Assembly (NCBI GenBank): GCA_020627425.1
Contig: JAHKXX010000184.1
Coordinates: 1 to 11,729, forward strand
Source of the DNA: a bacterium
GTDB taxonomy: Bacteria > Bacillota > Clostridia > Oscillospirales > Acutalibacteraceae
Direction of reading: 5' to 3'
DNA: 11,729 nt
The first letter of the stretch is position 1, and each line of letters starts with the position of its first letter. Below, piece by piece: positions 1-8,166 of this stretch. The notes below the pieces were generated by a model. That model did no database searches, was not told the origin of the DNA, and saw nothing but the letters and a program-made list of their open reading frames with translations. A program made the translations under genes and the position numbers.

Positions 1-80
1 AGAGTGCGCGAATTGCTCAGCGCGAGCACGCGCCGGAGGCACTCCGCCGCGAGCACTGCGCCTTGACGAAGGAGGCACTG
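1..80 (-). repeat. GC-rich hairpin repeat, degenerate copy of the TGC-triloop family
   Basis: Positions 34-53 are an exact 20-base inverted match to 9513-9532. Read on the minus strand, CGGAG-TGC-CTCCG (46-34) forms a 5-bp stem with a TGC triloop. A second, more degenerate unit is visible at 80-63 on the minus strand, where TGCCTCC-TTC-GTCAA resembles TGCCTCC-GCA-GTCAA of the better copies (12 of 15 positions). A further short inverted repeat, GCGCG-AGCA-CGCGC, lies at 20-33. The minus-strand end also resembles the AATTCGC-ACTCT sequence that follows the copy at 9519-9544. No coding sequence is evident here. The copy is directly upstream of, and partly inside, the operon promoter. Confidence 0.75.
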
Positions 81-91
81 CGTGGTATAAT
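63..91 (+). promoter_or_regulatory. Near-consensus housekeeping sigma promoter of the DUF1858-trmK operon
   Basis: TTGACG (63-68) and TATAAT (86-91) are separated by 17 bases, the ideal spacing, and match 5/6 and 6/6 consensus bases. Transcription would start near 97-99, giving a leader of only about 20 bases before the first gene. The -35 box lies inside a degenerate repeat unit, while the -10 box lies just outside it. Confidence 0.8.
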
Positions 92-119
92 TTGGGTATA
101 TTATAGAAAGGATATGATG

Positions 120-326
120 ATGATGGCAAGTATAACAAAGGACACAATAATAGGAGATATACTCGATATTGACGAAACAACAGTACCGCTGTTTATGGAA
201 ATCGGTATGCACTGCCTGGGCTGCCCTGCATCAAGGGGAGAAACAGTAGAACAGGCATGCGCAGTCCACGGAATAGACGCGGATGAGTTTATAAAGAAAA
301 TAAACGAGCATATCGCTGATAAATGA
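120..326 (+). CDS. DUF1858 family small CxxC protein
   Basis: This 68-residue protein has the pattern of the DUF1858 family. It opens with ITKDTIIGDIL, continues through PLFMEIGMHCLGCPAS, and ends with a 'VHGID' helix region. The CxxC pair (CLGC) suggests a redox or metal-binding site. The molecular role is not known; members often occur alone or joined to hybrid-cluster-related proteins in anaerobes. The start is uncertain because four ATG codons stand in a row (114, 117, 120, 123). The ribosome site AAAGGA (107-112) is best spaced for 120 or 123. The reading frame stays open back to a TTG at 63, but that codon is the promoter -35 box, so it cannot be the start of this transcript. It is the first gene of the operon, 15 bases before trmK. 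Confidence 0.85.
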   Translation: MMASITKDTIIGDILDIDETTVPLFMEIGMHCLGCPASRGETVEQACAVHGIDADEFIKKINEHIADK

Positions 327-341
327 TACGGTGGTGCAAAA

Positions 342-1025
342 ATGAACGGTGCTGATATACACCTGGATAACAGACTTGCCTTGTGTGCAGAATTCGTAAG
401 AGACGGCACAAGACTTGTTGATGTCGGTACCGACCACGCATACCTTCCTGTTTGGCTTGCGCTCAGAGGACGTATAGAGTCCGCTGTGGCGTGCGATATA
501 CGAACGGGACCGCTCAAAAATGCAGAAAACAATATAAAAAGGTTCGGCGCACAGGCAACAGTAAAAACAAGGCTCTCCGACGGACTTGACAGTATTGATA
601 AAAATGACGCATACGATATAGTCATAGCAGGAATGGGCGGAGAATTAATTGCAGAAATCATTAAACGGACGCAGTGGCTTTGTACCGGTGAACGTAGACT
701 GATATTACAGCCTATGACAAGAGCAGAGTCACTGCGGCTGTTTTTGTGTAAAAACGGATTTCAAATTGTTGATGAAAGGGCATGCGTGTCGGGCAGAAAA
801 GTGTATTCCGTTATGGTGTGTGAATATGACGGGATCATAAGAAAATGCGAGGGAGTGTACCGCTTTGTCGGCAGACTGGCAGAGGATGACTCTAATGAGG
901 CAAAAGAATATATTCTGAATATTAATACTAAGCTGAAGAAAAGAATTCTGGGACTAAGTACCGACAGCGATGATCATTCTGAGCTTGACAGTATAATAAA
1001 AAAGCTTGACGGGCTTTTGGAGTAG
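342..1025 (+). CDS. trmK: tRNA (adenine(22)-N1)-methyltransferase TrmK
   Basis: The 227-residue product belongs to the COG2384/TrmK family, which uses S-adenosylmethionine to methylate N1 of adenine 22 in tRNA in the cytoplasm. The Rossmann SAM site is seen as VDVGTDHAYLP (residues 26-36). It is followed by ACDIRTGPL (50-58), the family signature DIVIAGMGGELI (92-103) and LILQP (120-124). The C-terminal third is rich in charged residues and is probably the helical, coiled-coil-like extension of the family. Length is normal. The start ATG at 342 has a GGTGG ribosome site 7 bases upstream. The next gene is Nif3-like, the same neighbour that trmK (yqfN) has in Bacillus subtilis (yqfO), which supports the call. 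Confidence 0.93.
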   Translation: MNGADIHLDNRLALCAEFVRDGTRLVDVGTDHAYLPVWLALRGRIESAVACDIRTGPLKNAENNIKRFGAQATVKTRLSDGLDSIDKNDAYDIVIAGMGGELIAEIIKRTQWLCTGERRLILQPMTRAESLRLFLCKNGFQIVDERACVSGRKVYSVMVCEYDGIIRKCEGVYRFVGRLAEDDSNEAKEYILNINTKLKKRILGLSTDSDDHSELDSIIKKLDGLLE

Positions 1026-1029
1026 AAAT

Positions 1030-1782
1030 ATGATAAGCGCAAAACAGATATACGACTATATAGACAGCATAGCTCCGTTTTCTTCACAGATGGGCTTTGA
1101 TAATTCGGGGCTTATTGTCGGGTGTGAAAGTGCGACCTCAGACAGGGTGCTTGTCGCTCTTGATTTGACAAAAAGCGTGCTCGATGAGGCGGTAAATACA
1201 GGTGCAGCAATAATAGTGACTCATCACCCCGTTATATTCGATCCGCTGAAAAGCCTGCTGTCCGACAGTATACCGTACCTTGCCGCAAAGCTCGGGATAA
1301 CGGTTATCTCGGCGCATACAAATCTTGATATAGCAAGAGGCGGGGTGAATGATACCCTCGCAAGGGCTGTCTGTGTGGATCCGGAAATCCGCCTTGATGA
1401 TGAGTGCGTATGCATAGGCAGGCTGAAAAATGCCGAGTGCTGCAGGGCGTTTGCCGAAAAAATACGCGATAAACTGGACTTAAAGGGTATAAGATTTACC
1501 GATACGGGCAGAGATATCCGTACGGTGGCTGTATCCTGCGGCGCGGGCGGAGACAGCGTATTTACGGCAAAAAAGTACGGCGCGGACGCGGTAGTAACAG
1601 GAGAGATAAAGCACCACGAGATACTTTTTGCGAAGAATAATGATATTGCCGTCTTTGATCTGGGGCACTACGGCTCGGAAAAGCTGATCGTGCCGGTTCT
1701 GTCTGATATGCTGCAGGGACATTTTGCCGACGCTGAGTTTATAGCCTCAATGCAGGATACGGACGGCATTATATACTGCTGA
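1030..1782 (+). CDS. Nif3-like dinuclear metal centre protein (DUF34 family)
   Basis: The 250-residue product is a Nif3/YbgI/YqfO family protein. These form hexameric toroids with a two-metal site; the cellular role is still debated. Metal-ligand motifs are visible: THHP (H65, H66), SAHTNLD (D100), and GHYGSE (H213, E217), with GEIKHHE (191-197) beside them. This corresponds to the H/H/D/H/E ligand set known from E. coli YbgI. Unlike B. subtilis YqfO it lacks the large inserted PII/CutA-like domain and is the short form. The frame is open back to a TTG at 1006. ATG 1030 is preferred because it has a GGAG site at 1019-1022 with good spacing and fits the family N-terminus. It begins 4 bases after the trmK stop. 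Confidence 0.92.
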   Translation: MISAKQIYDYIDSIAPFSSQMGFDNSGLIVGCESATSDRVLVALDLTKSVLDEAVNTGAAIIVTHHPVIFDPLKSLLSDSIPYLAAKLGITVISAHTNLDIARGGVNDTLARAVCVDPEIRLDDECVCIGRLKNAECCRAFAEKIRDKLDLKGIRFTDTGRDIRTVAVSCGAGGDSVFTAKKYGADAVVTGEIKHHEILFAKNNDIAVFDLGHYGSEKLIVPVLSDMLQGHFADAEFIASMQDTDGIIYC

Positions 1783-1795
1783 AATTGGAGGAGCT

Positions 1796-3547
1796 ATGGC
1801 ACTTGACGGTATTTTTTTAAGACATATAAAAAATGAACTCGAAAAAGAAATAATTGATACAAGGGTGGATAAGATTTATCAGCCGTCGTCACAGGAGCTT
1901 GTCATAACTATGCGCTCCTTTGAGGGTACAAAAAAGCTTTTGCTGTCATCCCGACCGCAAAGCCCGAGAATAAATATAACCGGATCAAGCTATGAAAACC
2001 CGAAGACCCCTCCTATGCTTTGTATGCTGCTGAGAAAACGGCTCGGCGGAGGCAGGCTGAGAAAAATAGAACAGCCGGGACTGGACAGAATACTTTTTCT
2101 GCGATTTGAATGCACTAACGAGCTTGGCGATACCGTTATGCTTACTCTTGCCGTCGAGATCATGGGACAGTACAGTAATATTATCCTTATTGATGAGAAC
2201 GGTACGATAATTGACGCCGTAAAGCGTGTGGACGCGTCTATGTCGTCACAGAGGCTGGTTCTGCCCGGGATAACTTACAAAATGCCGCCGCAGCAGGATA
2301 AGCTCTCCGTTCTTGAGTCGGATGCAGAGGATATAATCAGGCGGATAGAGCTTTTGCCGAAGACAACACCGCTCTCAAAGGCACTGCTGTCTTCACTTCA
2401 GGGTGTGTCGCCTATAATCTGCCGTGAGATAGAACATCTGACCGGAAGGGGAGCGGACGTGTACAGCGATTCGCTGGACGAGGAAAAACGTACCCGACTA
2501 AGTTTTTTCCTAAAAAGAATAATAAAAGCCGCAAGGGAATGCTCGGGTCAGCCGTACATAATAACCGACAACCAAAAAAAGCCGATAGACTTTACCTTTA
2601 CGGATATACAGCAGTACGGCACCGGCAGATCTGTAAGACTTGATAACGGTTTTTGCTCTTTGCTTGATAAATACTATGCCCAAAAGGACGCAGCAGAGCG
2701 TATTCGCCAAAGCGCTGAGGATCTTAACAGGCTGCTGAATAATGCCGCGTCCAGACTGATCAAAAAGATATATATACAAAAGGACGAGCTTGAATCCTGT
2801 GCCGACAGGGAACACTACAGGATCTGCGGCGATATAATACAGGCAAACCTATACAGAATACCAAGGGGAGCAGAGGTGCTCGAGGCAGAAAACTTCTATG
2901 ACGAGAAAATGTCATTGATAAAAATAAAGCTGGATCCGTCAATATCACCTGCGGCTAATTCTCAGAAATACTATAAAAGCTATCAGAAAGCAAAAAATGC
3001 CGAGAAGGCTCTGAAGCTACAGCTTGAGCGAGCCGAGGAAGAACTGAGCTATGTTGACAGCGTGCTGGATCTTCTGTCAAGGGCAAAAACTCTCTCAGAG
3101 CTTGACGAAATAAGAACAGAGCTAAGAGAACAGGGCTATATAAAAAGCAGACGAGAAAAAGGATACAAAAAGCAAAAGCTTCTCTGCCCTATGGAGTATT
3201 GCTCTGAGTCGGGCTTTAAGGTGCTTGTCGGCAGAAATAACCGCCAGAATGATGAGCTTACACTGAAAAGTGCTGCGAAGAACGATATCTGGTTTCACAC
3301 AAAGGATATACCCGGCTCTCATACAGTATTAGTTACCAACGGGCTGGAGCCTGATGATAAAGCTCTTGTCTATGCAGCGTCTCTTGCGGCTGCTCACAGC
3401 AAGGCAAAGGAAAGCTCCAAGGTGCCGGTGGATTATACCAGAATACGCTATGTCAGCAAGCCACAGGGCGCAAAGCCCGGTATGGTGATCTATACGCATC
3501 AGAAAACACTTTATGTCGAGCCTTTAAGGGAAGATGATGATATATGA
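1796..3547 (+). CDS. rqcH: RqcH (NFACT family, Rqc2 homologue; formerly 'fibronectin-binding protein A')
   Basis: The 583-residue protein has the full NFACT architecture. The NFACT-N domain spans about 1-220, a helical and coiled-coil middle covers about 290-450, and NFACT-R is at the C-terminus. The conserved Asp-Arg pair needed for tRNA handling is at D97-R98 (GLDRILFLRFE), the same place as in B. subtilis RqcH. NFACT-R motifs include GRNNRQNDELTL (479-490), DIWFHTKDIPGSHTV (497-511) and KPGMVIYTHQKTLYVEP (560-576). Family members bind stalled 50S subunits with peptidyl-tRNA and add C-terminal alanine tails that mark the stalled chain for degradation. The start has a strong GGAGGAG site. 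The stop overlaps the next start (ATGA, 3544-3547), implying translational coupling. Confidence 0.95.
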   Translation: MALDGIFLRHIKNELEKEIIDTRVDKIYQPSSQELVITMRSFEGTKKLLLSSRPQSPRINITGSSYENPKTPPMLCMLLRKRLGGGRLRKIEQPGLDRILFLRFECTNELGDTVMLTLAVEIMGQYSNIILIDENGTIIDAVKRVDASMSSQRLVLPGITYKMPPQQDKLSVLESDAEDIIRRIELLPKTTPLSKALLSSLQGVSPIICREIEHLTGRGADVYSDSLDEEKRTRLSFFLKRIIKAARECSGQPYIITDNQKKPIDFTFTDIQQYGTGRSVRLDNGFCSLLDKYYAQKDAAERIRQSAEDLNRLLNNAASRLIKKIYIQKDELESCADREHYRICGDIIQANLYRIPRGAEVLEAENFYDEKMSLIKIKLDPSISPAANSQKYYKSYQKAKNAEKALKLQLERAEEELSYVDSVLDLLSRAKTLSELDEIRTELREQGYIKSRREKGYKKQKLLCPMEYCSESGFKVLVGRNNRQNDELTLKSAAKNDIWFHTKDIPGSHTVLVTNGLEPDDKALVYAASLAAAHSKAKESSKVPVDYTRIRYVSKPQGAKPGMVIYTHQKTLYVEPLREDDDI

Positions 3548-4821
3548 GTACGGCTGCAAAAAAATGGTACAAGCTTGATAATGCCGCAAAGATCTATCCT
3601 GCCGTGAGAACAAGGACATGGTCGGGCAATTTTCGTGTGTCTGCTACTCTGAAGGAGGACGTAGACCCCGTTATATTGCAGGCGGCTCTTGACGATATAA
3701 GAAAAAGAATAGTAAACCTGAATTTGGAGTTAAAAAAGGGCTTGTTCTGGTATTTCTTTGAGGAAACCGACAGACCTGTCTATGTACAGCCCGATACTCA
3801 CGATCCCTGTGGCAGGATCGGCGGCAGACATAACAACGAAATGCCGTACAGGGTCTGTTACTACCGGGGCAGAATAGCTATAGAAGTTTTTCACGCGCTT
3901 GCCGACGGTACGGGCGGAATGATATTTTTAAGATCGCTGCTTGCGCGTTATATAGAGCTAAAATATCACGAAAAAATACCGGAATACAGGGATATAATAC
4001 TCTGTTCGTCCGAGTTTGACGAAGAGGAGCTTGAGGACGCGTTTAAACGCTATGCAAGGTTTCGAACGATCAAAAGCAGAAAAGAGCTTCACGGTTATCA
4101 TTTTCAGAGCGAAGAGCTGCCTGACAACGAGATCAGCGTTATAACCGGGATAATTCCCTTTGATAAGATCCACGAAAAAAGCAAAGAGTATTCCGTTACC
4201 GTTACGGAATATATAGTTTCGCTGATGATAAATGCATTTATGACAGCCCAGAGTGAAAGCAATACCAGAGTAGAGCGCCCGATAAAGGTCAGCGTTCCTA
4301 TCAATCTGCGAAAGATCTACAGCAGCAAAACGCTGAGAAATTTTGCGCTGTTTATAAATCCTGGGATAGAGCCGCGTTATGGTGAGTTTACCTTTCGTGA
4401 AATAACGGAGGAGGTACACCACTTTATGAGAATGAACAACAAGGAAAAGTACCTGAATGCCATAATGTGTAAAAACCTGAGCGACGAGATGTCGCCGATA
4501 GTCAGGGCAATACCCCTGGGAATAAAAAATATAGCTATGTATATAGCGTTTAAAATGTACGGAGAAACGCTGGTGTCGTCCACTTTTTCAAACCTGGGCA
4601 GGATAGACCTGCCTGATGAGATGGAAAAGTATGTAGACCGGGTACAGTTTATGCTTGGACGGTTTATGAACGGTATGCCGAGCGCTGCCGCGACAAGCTA
4701 TCAGGGCAATATGTATATAACCTGGACAAGCGGCAAGGAGGATAAAAAGGTAGAACGCGAGTTTTTCACCTCTCTTGTAAAAGCCGGTGTTCCCGTACTG
4801 ATAGAGAGCAATTGTCTGTGA
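3544..4821 (+). CDS. Condensation-domain / alcohol acetyltransferase-like protein (COG4908-type)
   Basis: The 425-residue product resembles the chloramphenicol acetyltransferase-like condensation superfamily (NRPS C-domain, PapA and ATF-type acyltransferases). The key active-site pattern HxxxDG is present as HALADGTGG, with H117 as the likely catalytic base and D121-G122. Two further segments, VPINLRKIYSSKTLRNFALF (251-270) and STFSNLGRIDLP (346-357), resemble the second-half motifs of PapA-like enzymes. No carrier-protein or adenylation domain is attached, so it may transfer an acyl group between small molecules or lipids. The substrate cannot be read from sequence. It overlaps rqcH by 4 bases and is followed 9 bases later by a zinc-ribbon membrane protein. 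I recall that pairing from other Clostridia, where the partner is called DUF6320. Confidence 0.75.
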   Translation: MSTAAKKWYKLDNAAKIYPAVRTRTWSGNFRVSATLKEDVDPVILQAALDDIRKRIVNLNLELKKGLFWYFFEETDRPVYVQPDTHDPCGRIGGRHNNEMPYRVCYYRGRIAIEVFHALADGTGGMIFLRSLLARYIELKYHEKIPEYRDIILCSSEFDEEELEDAFKRYARFRTIKSRKELHGYHFQSEELPDNEISVITGIIPFDKIHEKSKEYSVTVTEYIVSLMINAFMTAQSESNTRVERPIKVSVPINLRKIYSSKTLRNFALFINPGIEPRYGEFTFREITEEVHHFMRMNNKEKYLNAIMCKNLSDEMSPIVRAIPLGIKNIAMYIAFKMYGETLVSSTFSNLGRIDLPDEMEKYVDRVQFMLGRFMNGMPSAAATSYQGNMYITWTSGKEDKKVEREFFTSLVKAGVPVLIESNCL

Positions 4822-4830
4822 GGTGGAAAA

Positions 4831-5538
4831 ATGTCTTATTGTGTTAATTGCGGAGTAGAGCTTGACAAGTCTCAGAAGGAATGTCCGCTGTGCTCCACGC
4901 CGGTAATAAACCCGAATGAAAGCCTTGAGTCCGACGCCCCGGCGCCCTATCCCCGGACGGAGACGGTCGCCGGTGCTATGAGAAAGCTGAGAAGCATCGC
5001 GGTTATGCTGGTAACGGTCATACTGTTCCTGCCGCTGCTTGTCTGTCCGCTGTGCGACTTTATTATCACCGGCAGAATAACATGGTCGGTCTATGTTATC
5101 GCTTCCGTAGTCTATGCATATACTGTTGTGATACCTCCTCTTGTTTTTAAGCGGAATATACTGGTAAAATGTGTGTGGATAGACTTTTTTACGACGCTTA
5201 CTTTTCTCTATGTCATAAACAAGGTGACCACACCCGACAGCAACTGGTTTTATATTCTTGTTGTCCCGATAAGCATTTTTGCCATGTTTGGGTTTCATAT
5301 CATTCTGTGGGCTTGCCGCCGTATAAACGTACTGTCCACCGTATCGCTGAGCTTTCTTATCAGTGCTTTTTTCAGCATATATCTTGAATATATACTGTCG
5401 GTTTTTCTACAGCGCAGCTTTATGATCTCGTGGTCGCTGCTTGTTTCTGCATCGTGTCTTGCGCTGGCTCTCGTGTTTTTGCTTATATCGCGTATGACAA
5501 GGCTTCGTGCGTTTATAAAAAAGAGAATGCACCTATAG
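4831..5538 (+). CDS. Zinc-ribbon multi-pass membrane protein (DUF6320-like)
   Basis: The 235-residue protein begins with a short zinc-ribbon, C4-x2-C7 and C18-x2-C21. A Pro/Ser/Glu-rich linker (about 25-48) follows. After it come about six hydrophobic segments, near 54-76, 83-105, 111-130, 140-160, 167-190 and 198-222. It ends in a basic tail (RAFIKKRMHL), which suggests that both ends face the cytoplasm. This layout fits DUF6320 proteins, which are encoded beside condensation-type acyltransferases in Firmicutes. The gene begins 9 bases after the acyltransferase with a GAGGTGG ribosome site, so the two probably act together at the membrane. Function is unknown; the family name is from memory. 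Confidence 0.75.
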   Translation: MSYCVNCGVELDKSQKECPLCSTPVINPNESLESDAPAPYPRTETVAGAMRKLRSIAVMLVTVILFLPLLVCPLCDFIITGRITWSVYVIASVVYAYTVVIPPLVFKRNILVKCVWIDFFTTLTFLYVINKVTTPDSNWFYILVVPISIFAMFGFHIILWACRRINVLSTVSLSFLISAFFSIYLEYILSVFLQRSFMISWSLLVSASCLALALVFLLISRMTRLRAFIKKRMHL

Positions 5539-5598
5539 GTCTGACAGAAGGGCGATGTTTAAAAACAATGAAAAGTTTTATTGCCTGAGGAGAATAAA

Positions 5599-7125
5599 AT
5601 GGTTGTTTCAATAAAAAGTATGGGTCTTTTGGGTATGAATGGTTATGAGGTAGAGGTGGAAACAGACCTTTCCAAGGGTATGCCTATGTTTGATATAGTA
5701 GGGCTGCCCGATGCCTCTGTAAAGGAATCCCGCGACAGAGTTCGCTCCGCCATAAATAACTGTGGACTGAAGTTCCCTCTGGGGCGTATAGTGGTAAATC
5801 TTGCTCCTGCCGATATAAAAAAGGCGGGGCCGGTGTATGATCTGCCGATCCTTATATCTCTTTTATCGGCGAGCGGAGTACTCGGCGGCGATCTTTCGGA
5901 CTGCGCCTTTATCGGTGAAATATCACTGTCGGGAGAGGTTCGTCCCGTAAACGGAGTTCTGCCTATGGCTCTGCACGCAAGGGAGTGCGGAATAAAGAAC
6001 TTTTTTGTCCCCTTTCGTAATGCCGCCGAGGGTGCGGTTGCAGACGGGATAAAGATATACGGAGTAAAGCATATCTCAGAGCTTCTTTCCCATCTCGATG
6101 GAAAGAAACGACTCAGCGCCGAGGAAAGAATAATGCCCACTCCAAAAAAGCCTGTAGTACCGCTTGATTTTGCCGATGTAAAGGGGCAGTACGAAGCTAA
6201 ACGCGCCGTAGAGGTAGCGGCAGCCGGCGGACACAATATAATGCTCATAGGCTCGCCGGGTGCCGGAAAAAGTATGCTGGCAAAGAGGATCCCGTCCATA
6301 CTGCCGGATATGACCTTTGACGAGATGATAGAAACAAGCAAGATATACTCTGTAGCAGGAGAACTGAACGCAGGCAACTCTCTTATAACTACAAGACCCT
6401 TCCGTTCGCCCCACCACACCGTGTCGCCGGCAGGACTCTCGGGCGGTGGAGCGGTGCCTCATCCCGGCGAAATTTCACTTGCACACAATGGAGTCCTGTT
6501 TCTTGACGAGCTGCCGGAGTTCAGCAGGGCGGCTATGGAAATTCTAAGGCAGCCGATAGAGGACGGGGAAGTGACTATCTCGAGAGTAAACGCAACTCTT
6601 ACCTATCCCTGCTCCATAATGCTTGTTGCTGCGATGAACCCGTGTCCGTGCGGCTATTTCGGACATCCGACAAGAAAATGTACCTGTAGTCCGAAGGCAG
6701 TAGCAGGATATCTTGCAAAGGTGTCCGGACCCCTGCTTGACAGGATAGATATACATGTCGAGGTGCCGCCTGTTGACCTTAACTCTCTTATGTCAAAGGA
6801 AAAGGCAGAAAGCTCTGAGGAGATAAAAAAGCGCGTAGACAGGGCGAGGAAGATACAGACAGAACGGTTTAAGGGAACAGGCACGACCTGTAACGCGAAA
6901 ATGACTCCGTCACAGCTTGCAAGGTACTGTGTAACGGACGAGGGGGCAGGCGCTGTCATAAGCAGGGCGTTTGAGTCCCTGGGACTGTCCGCAAGGGCGT
7001 ATGACAGGATACTGAAGGTATCAAGAACCATAGCCGACCTTGACGGCAGCGAGCTGATAGGTACGGAGCATATCTTTGAGGCGATACAGTACAGAAGTAT
7101 GGATTCAAAGTACTGGAGAAGCTGA
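5599..7125 (+). CDS. yifB: YifB/ComM family Mg-chelatase-like AAA+ ATPase
   Basis: The 508-residue protein has the full YifB family layout. An N-terminal LonC-like (ChlI-type) fold with GLPDASVKESRDRVRSA (36-52) is followed by the AAA+ Mg-chelatase module. Walker A is GSPGAGKS (218-225) and Walker B is LFLDEL (300-305). The family Cys cluster NPCPCGYFGHPTRKCTC has Cys at 349, 351, 361 and 363. LLDRIDIHVEVP (379-390) and the sensor-2 region SARAYDRILKVSRTIADL (464-481) complete it. In transformable bacteria ComM is a helicase aiding branch migration during DNA uptake; in Clostridia the role is unproven. ATG 5599 is chosen over an in-frame TTG at 5581 because GAGGAG (5587-5592) is ideally spaced for 5599. 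It lies 60 bases after the membrane-protein gene, with no evident terminator or strong promoter between. No dprA neighbour is present. Confidence 0.93.
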   Translation: MVVSIKSMGLLGMNGYEVEVETDLSKGMPMFDIVGLPDASVKESRDRVRSAINNCGLKFPLGRIVVNLAPADIKKAGPVYDLPILISLLSASGVLGGDLSDCAFIGEISLSGEVRPVNGVLPMALHARECGIKNFFVPFRNAAEGAVADGIKIYGVKHISELLSHLDGKKRLSAEERIMPTPKKPVVPLDFADVKGQYEAKRAVEVAAAGGHNIMLIGSPGAGKSMLAKRIPSILPDMTFDEMIETSKIYSVAGELNAGNSLITTRPFRSPHHTVSPAGLSGGGAVPHPGEISLAHNGVLFLDELPEFSRAAMEILRQPIEDGEVTISRVNATLTYPCSIMLVAAMNPCPCGYFGHPTRKCTCSPKAVAGYLAKVSGPLLDRIDIHVEVPPVDLNSLMSKEKAESSEEIKKRVDRARKIQTERFKGTGTTCNAKMTPSQLARYCVTDEGAGAVISRAFESLGLSARAYDRILKVSRTIADLDGSELIGTEHIFEAIQYRSMDSKYWRS

Positions 7126-7161
7126 GTCCCCGAAGATTTAAGTACATATTATTGTTTTACA

Positions 7162-7167
7162 TATAAT
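7162..7167 (+). promoter_or_regulatory. Candidate -10 box upstream of the CDF transporter gene
   Basis: TATAAT occurs in the 78-base gap between the ATPase and the transporter, about 37 bases before the start codon. The best -35 (TTAAGT at 7138-7143, 18-base spacing) matches consensus at only 3 of 6 bases. This is a weak, possible promoter, and read-through from the operon is also plausible. Confidence 0.4.
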
Positions 7168-7203
7168 AAAAAACATCGCAGCACTGAGAAGGGTGTAATT
7201 CTT

Positions 7204-8106
7204 ATGGAAAACAGAACTTCACAGGATATGACAGCAGATTTCAGAAAAACGGCAAACAGGGTCTCTTTGGTGTCGCTGGCACTGAATATCGGTCTGTCAC
7301 TTTTAAAACTGCTGTCGGGTATTATTTCAGGCTCGGGAGCTATGATATCTGACGCGATACATTCTGCTTCTGATGTTTTCAGCACAATAATTGTTATGAT
7401 CGGTGTTACCGCTGCGAGCAAAAAAGCAGATGCAGATCATGCATACGGTCACGAGAGGTTTGAATCAATAGCGTCGGTGATTCTTGCCGTAATACTTGCC
7501 GAAACAGGCATTGCTATCGGCTGGGGAGGTATCTCCGTTATAATAGGCGGCAACTACGGGAAAATAGAGGCTCCGGGACTGCCTGCACTTATTGCAGCCG
7601 TGGTTTCCGTTGCCCTGAAGGAATGGATGTACCATTACACCAAAAAAGCGGCAAAGAGAATAAACTCCGACGCGCTGATGGCTGACGCGTGGCACCACAG
7701 GAGTGACGCTCTGTCCTCTGTCGGAGCCTTTGTCGGTATACTCGGAGCGCGGCTCGGACTGCCGATACTTGACTCCTATGCAAGCGTGCTTATCTCGGTG
7801 TTTATAATAAAGGCAGCGGTGGATATTTTTCGAGATGCGGCAGGCAAGATGGTGGATAAGTCGTGCGATGATGAAACAGTGGAAAAAATAAGAGCCGTTA
7901 TCCTGTCAAGAGAGGGAGTCAGGGGGATAGACGAGCTGAAAACCAGACTCTTTGGGTCAAGAATATATGTTGATGTAGAGATAAGAGCAGACAGCGAGCT
8001 GTCGCTTAGGGTATCGCATGGTATAGCCGAGGATGTTCACAGCAGTATAGAAAAAGAGTTTCCCGGCATAAAGCACTGTATGGTACACGTTAATCCTGAT
8101 GAATAA
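7204..8106 (+). CDS. Cation diffusion facilitator (CDF) family metal transporter
   Basis: The 300-residue protein is a typical CDF exporter of divalent metal with about six membrane helices and a cytoplasmic C-terminal metal-binding domain. The transport-site signatures are SDAIHSASDVFS in TM2 (H53-x3-D57, with D50) and DAWHHRSDALSS in TM5 (H164-x3-D168). The HD-HD quartet is the pattern generally linked with zinc or similar metals rather than the DxxxD pattern of Mn/Fe types. The conserved DHAYGHERFE loop (78-87) follows TM2. The C-terminal domain (about 215-300) holds VDVEIRAD and ends with HCMVHVNP, as in the family. The start has AGAAGGG upstream. Substrate preference is inferred only. 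Confidence 0.93.
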   Translation: MENRTSQDMTADFRKTANRVSLVSLALNIGLSLLKLLSGIISGSGAMISDAIHSASDVFSTIIVMIGVTAASKKADADHAYGHERFESIASVILAVILAETGIAIGWGGISVIIGGNYGKIEAPGLPALIAAVVSVALKEWMYHYTKKAAKRINSDALMADAWHHRSDALSSVGAFVGILGARLGLPILDSYASVLISVFIIKAAVDIFRDAAGKMVDKSCDDETVEKIRAVILSREGVRGIDELKTRLFGSRIYVDVEIRADSELSLRVSHGIAEDVHSSIEKEFPGIKHCMVHVNPDE

Positions 8107-8166
8107 AATCGCGCAAAGCAGCCAATATTTTTACCTGTAAGGATTATTTCTTTCGGAGGTAATGAT

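Noticed and set aside
101..661. 186-codon minus-strand open frame across the DUF1858 and trmK genes
   Set aside because: Antisense to two recognisable genes, with low-complexity Ser/Ile-rich translation.
5555..5614. 19-codon frame (MFKNNEKFYCL...) just before and overlapping the ATPase start
   Set aside because: The AGAAGG site is only about 2 bases from its ATG, and the frame ends within the next gene; no evidence that it is translated.
5643..6419. 258-codon minus-strand open frame inside the ATPase gene
   Set aside because: It is opposite a clearly recognisable YifB protein and its product (Ser/Pro-rich) matches no family; a shadow of codon bias.
7126..7203. Terminator between the ATPase and the CDF transporter
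   Set aside because: No GC-rich stem followed by a T-run could be found in this AT-rich gap.
8107..8166. Sigma-F type promoter for spoIIR
   Set aside because: Expected from biology, but no pair of boxes fits the GTATA / GGnnAnnnT pattern well enough to call; the nearest (GTATG with GATGAATAA inside the upstream gene) misses key bases.
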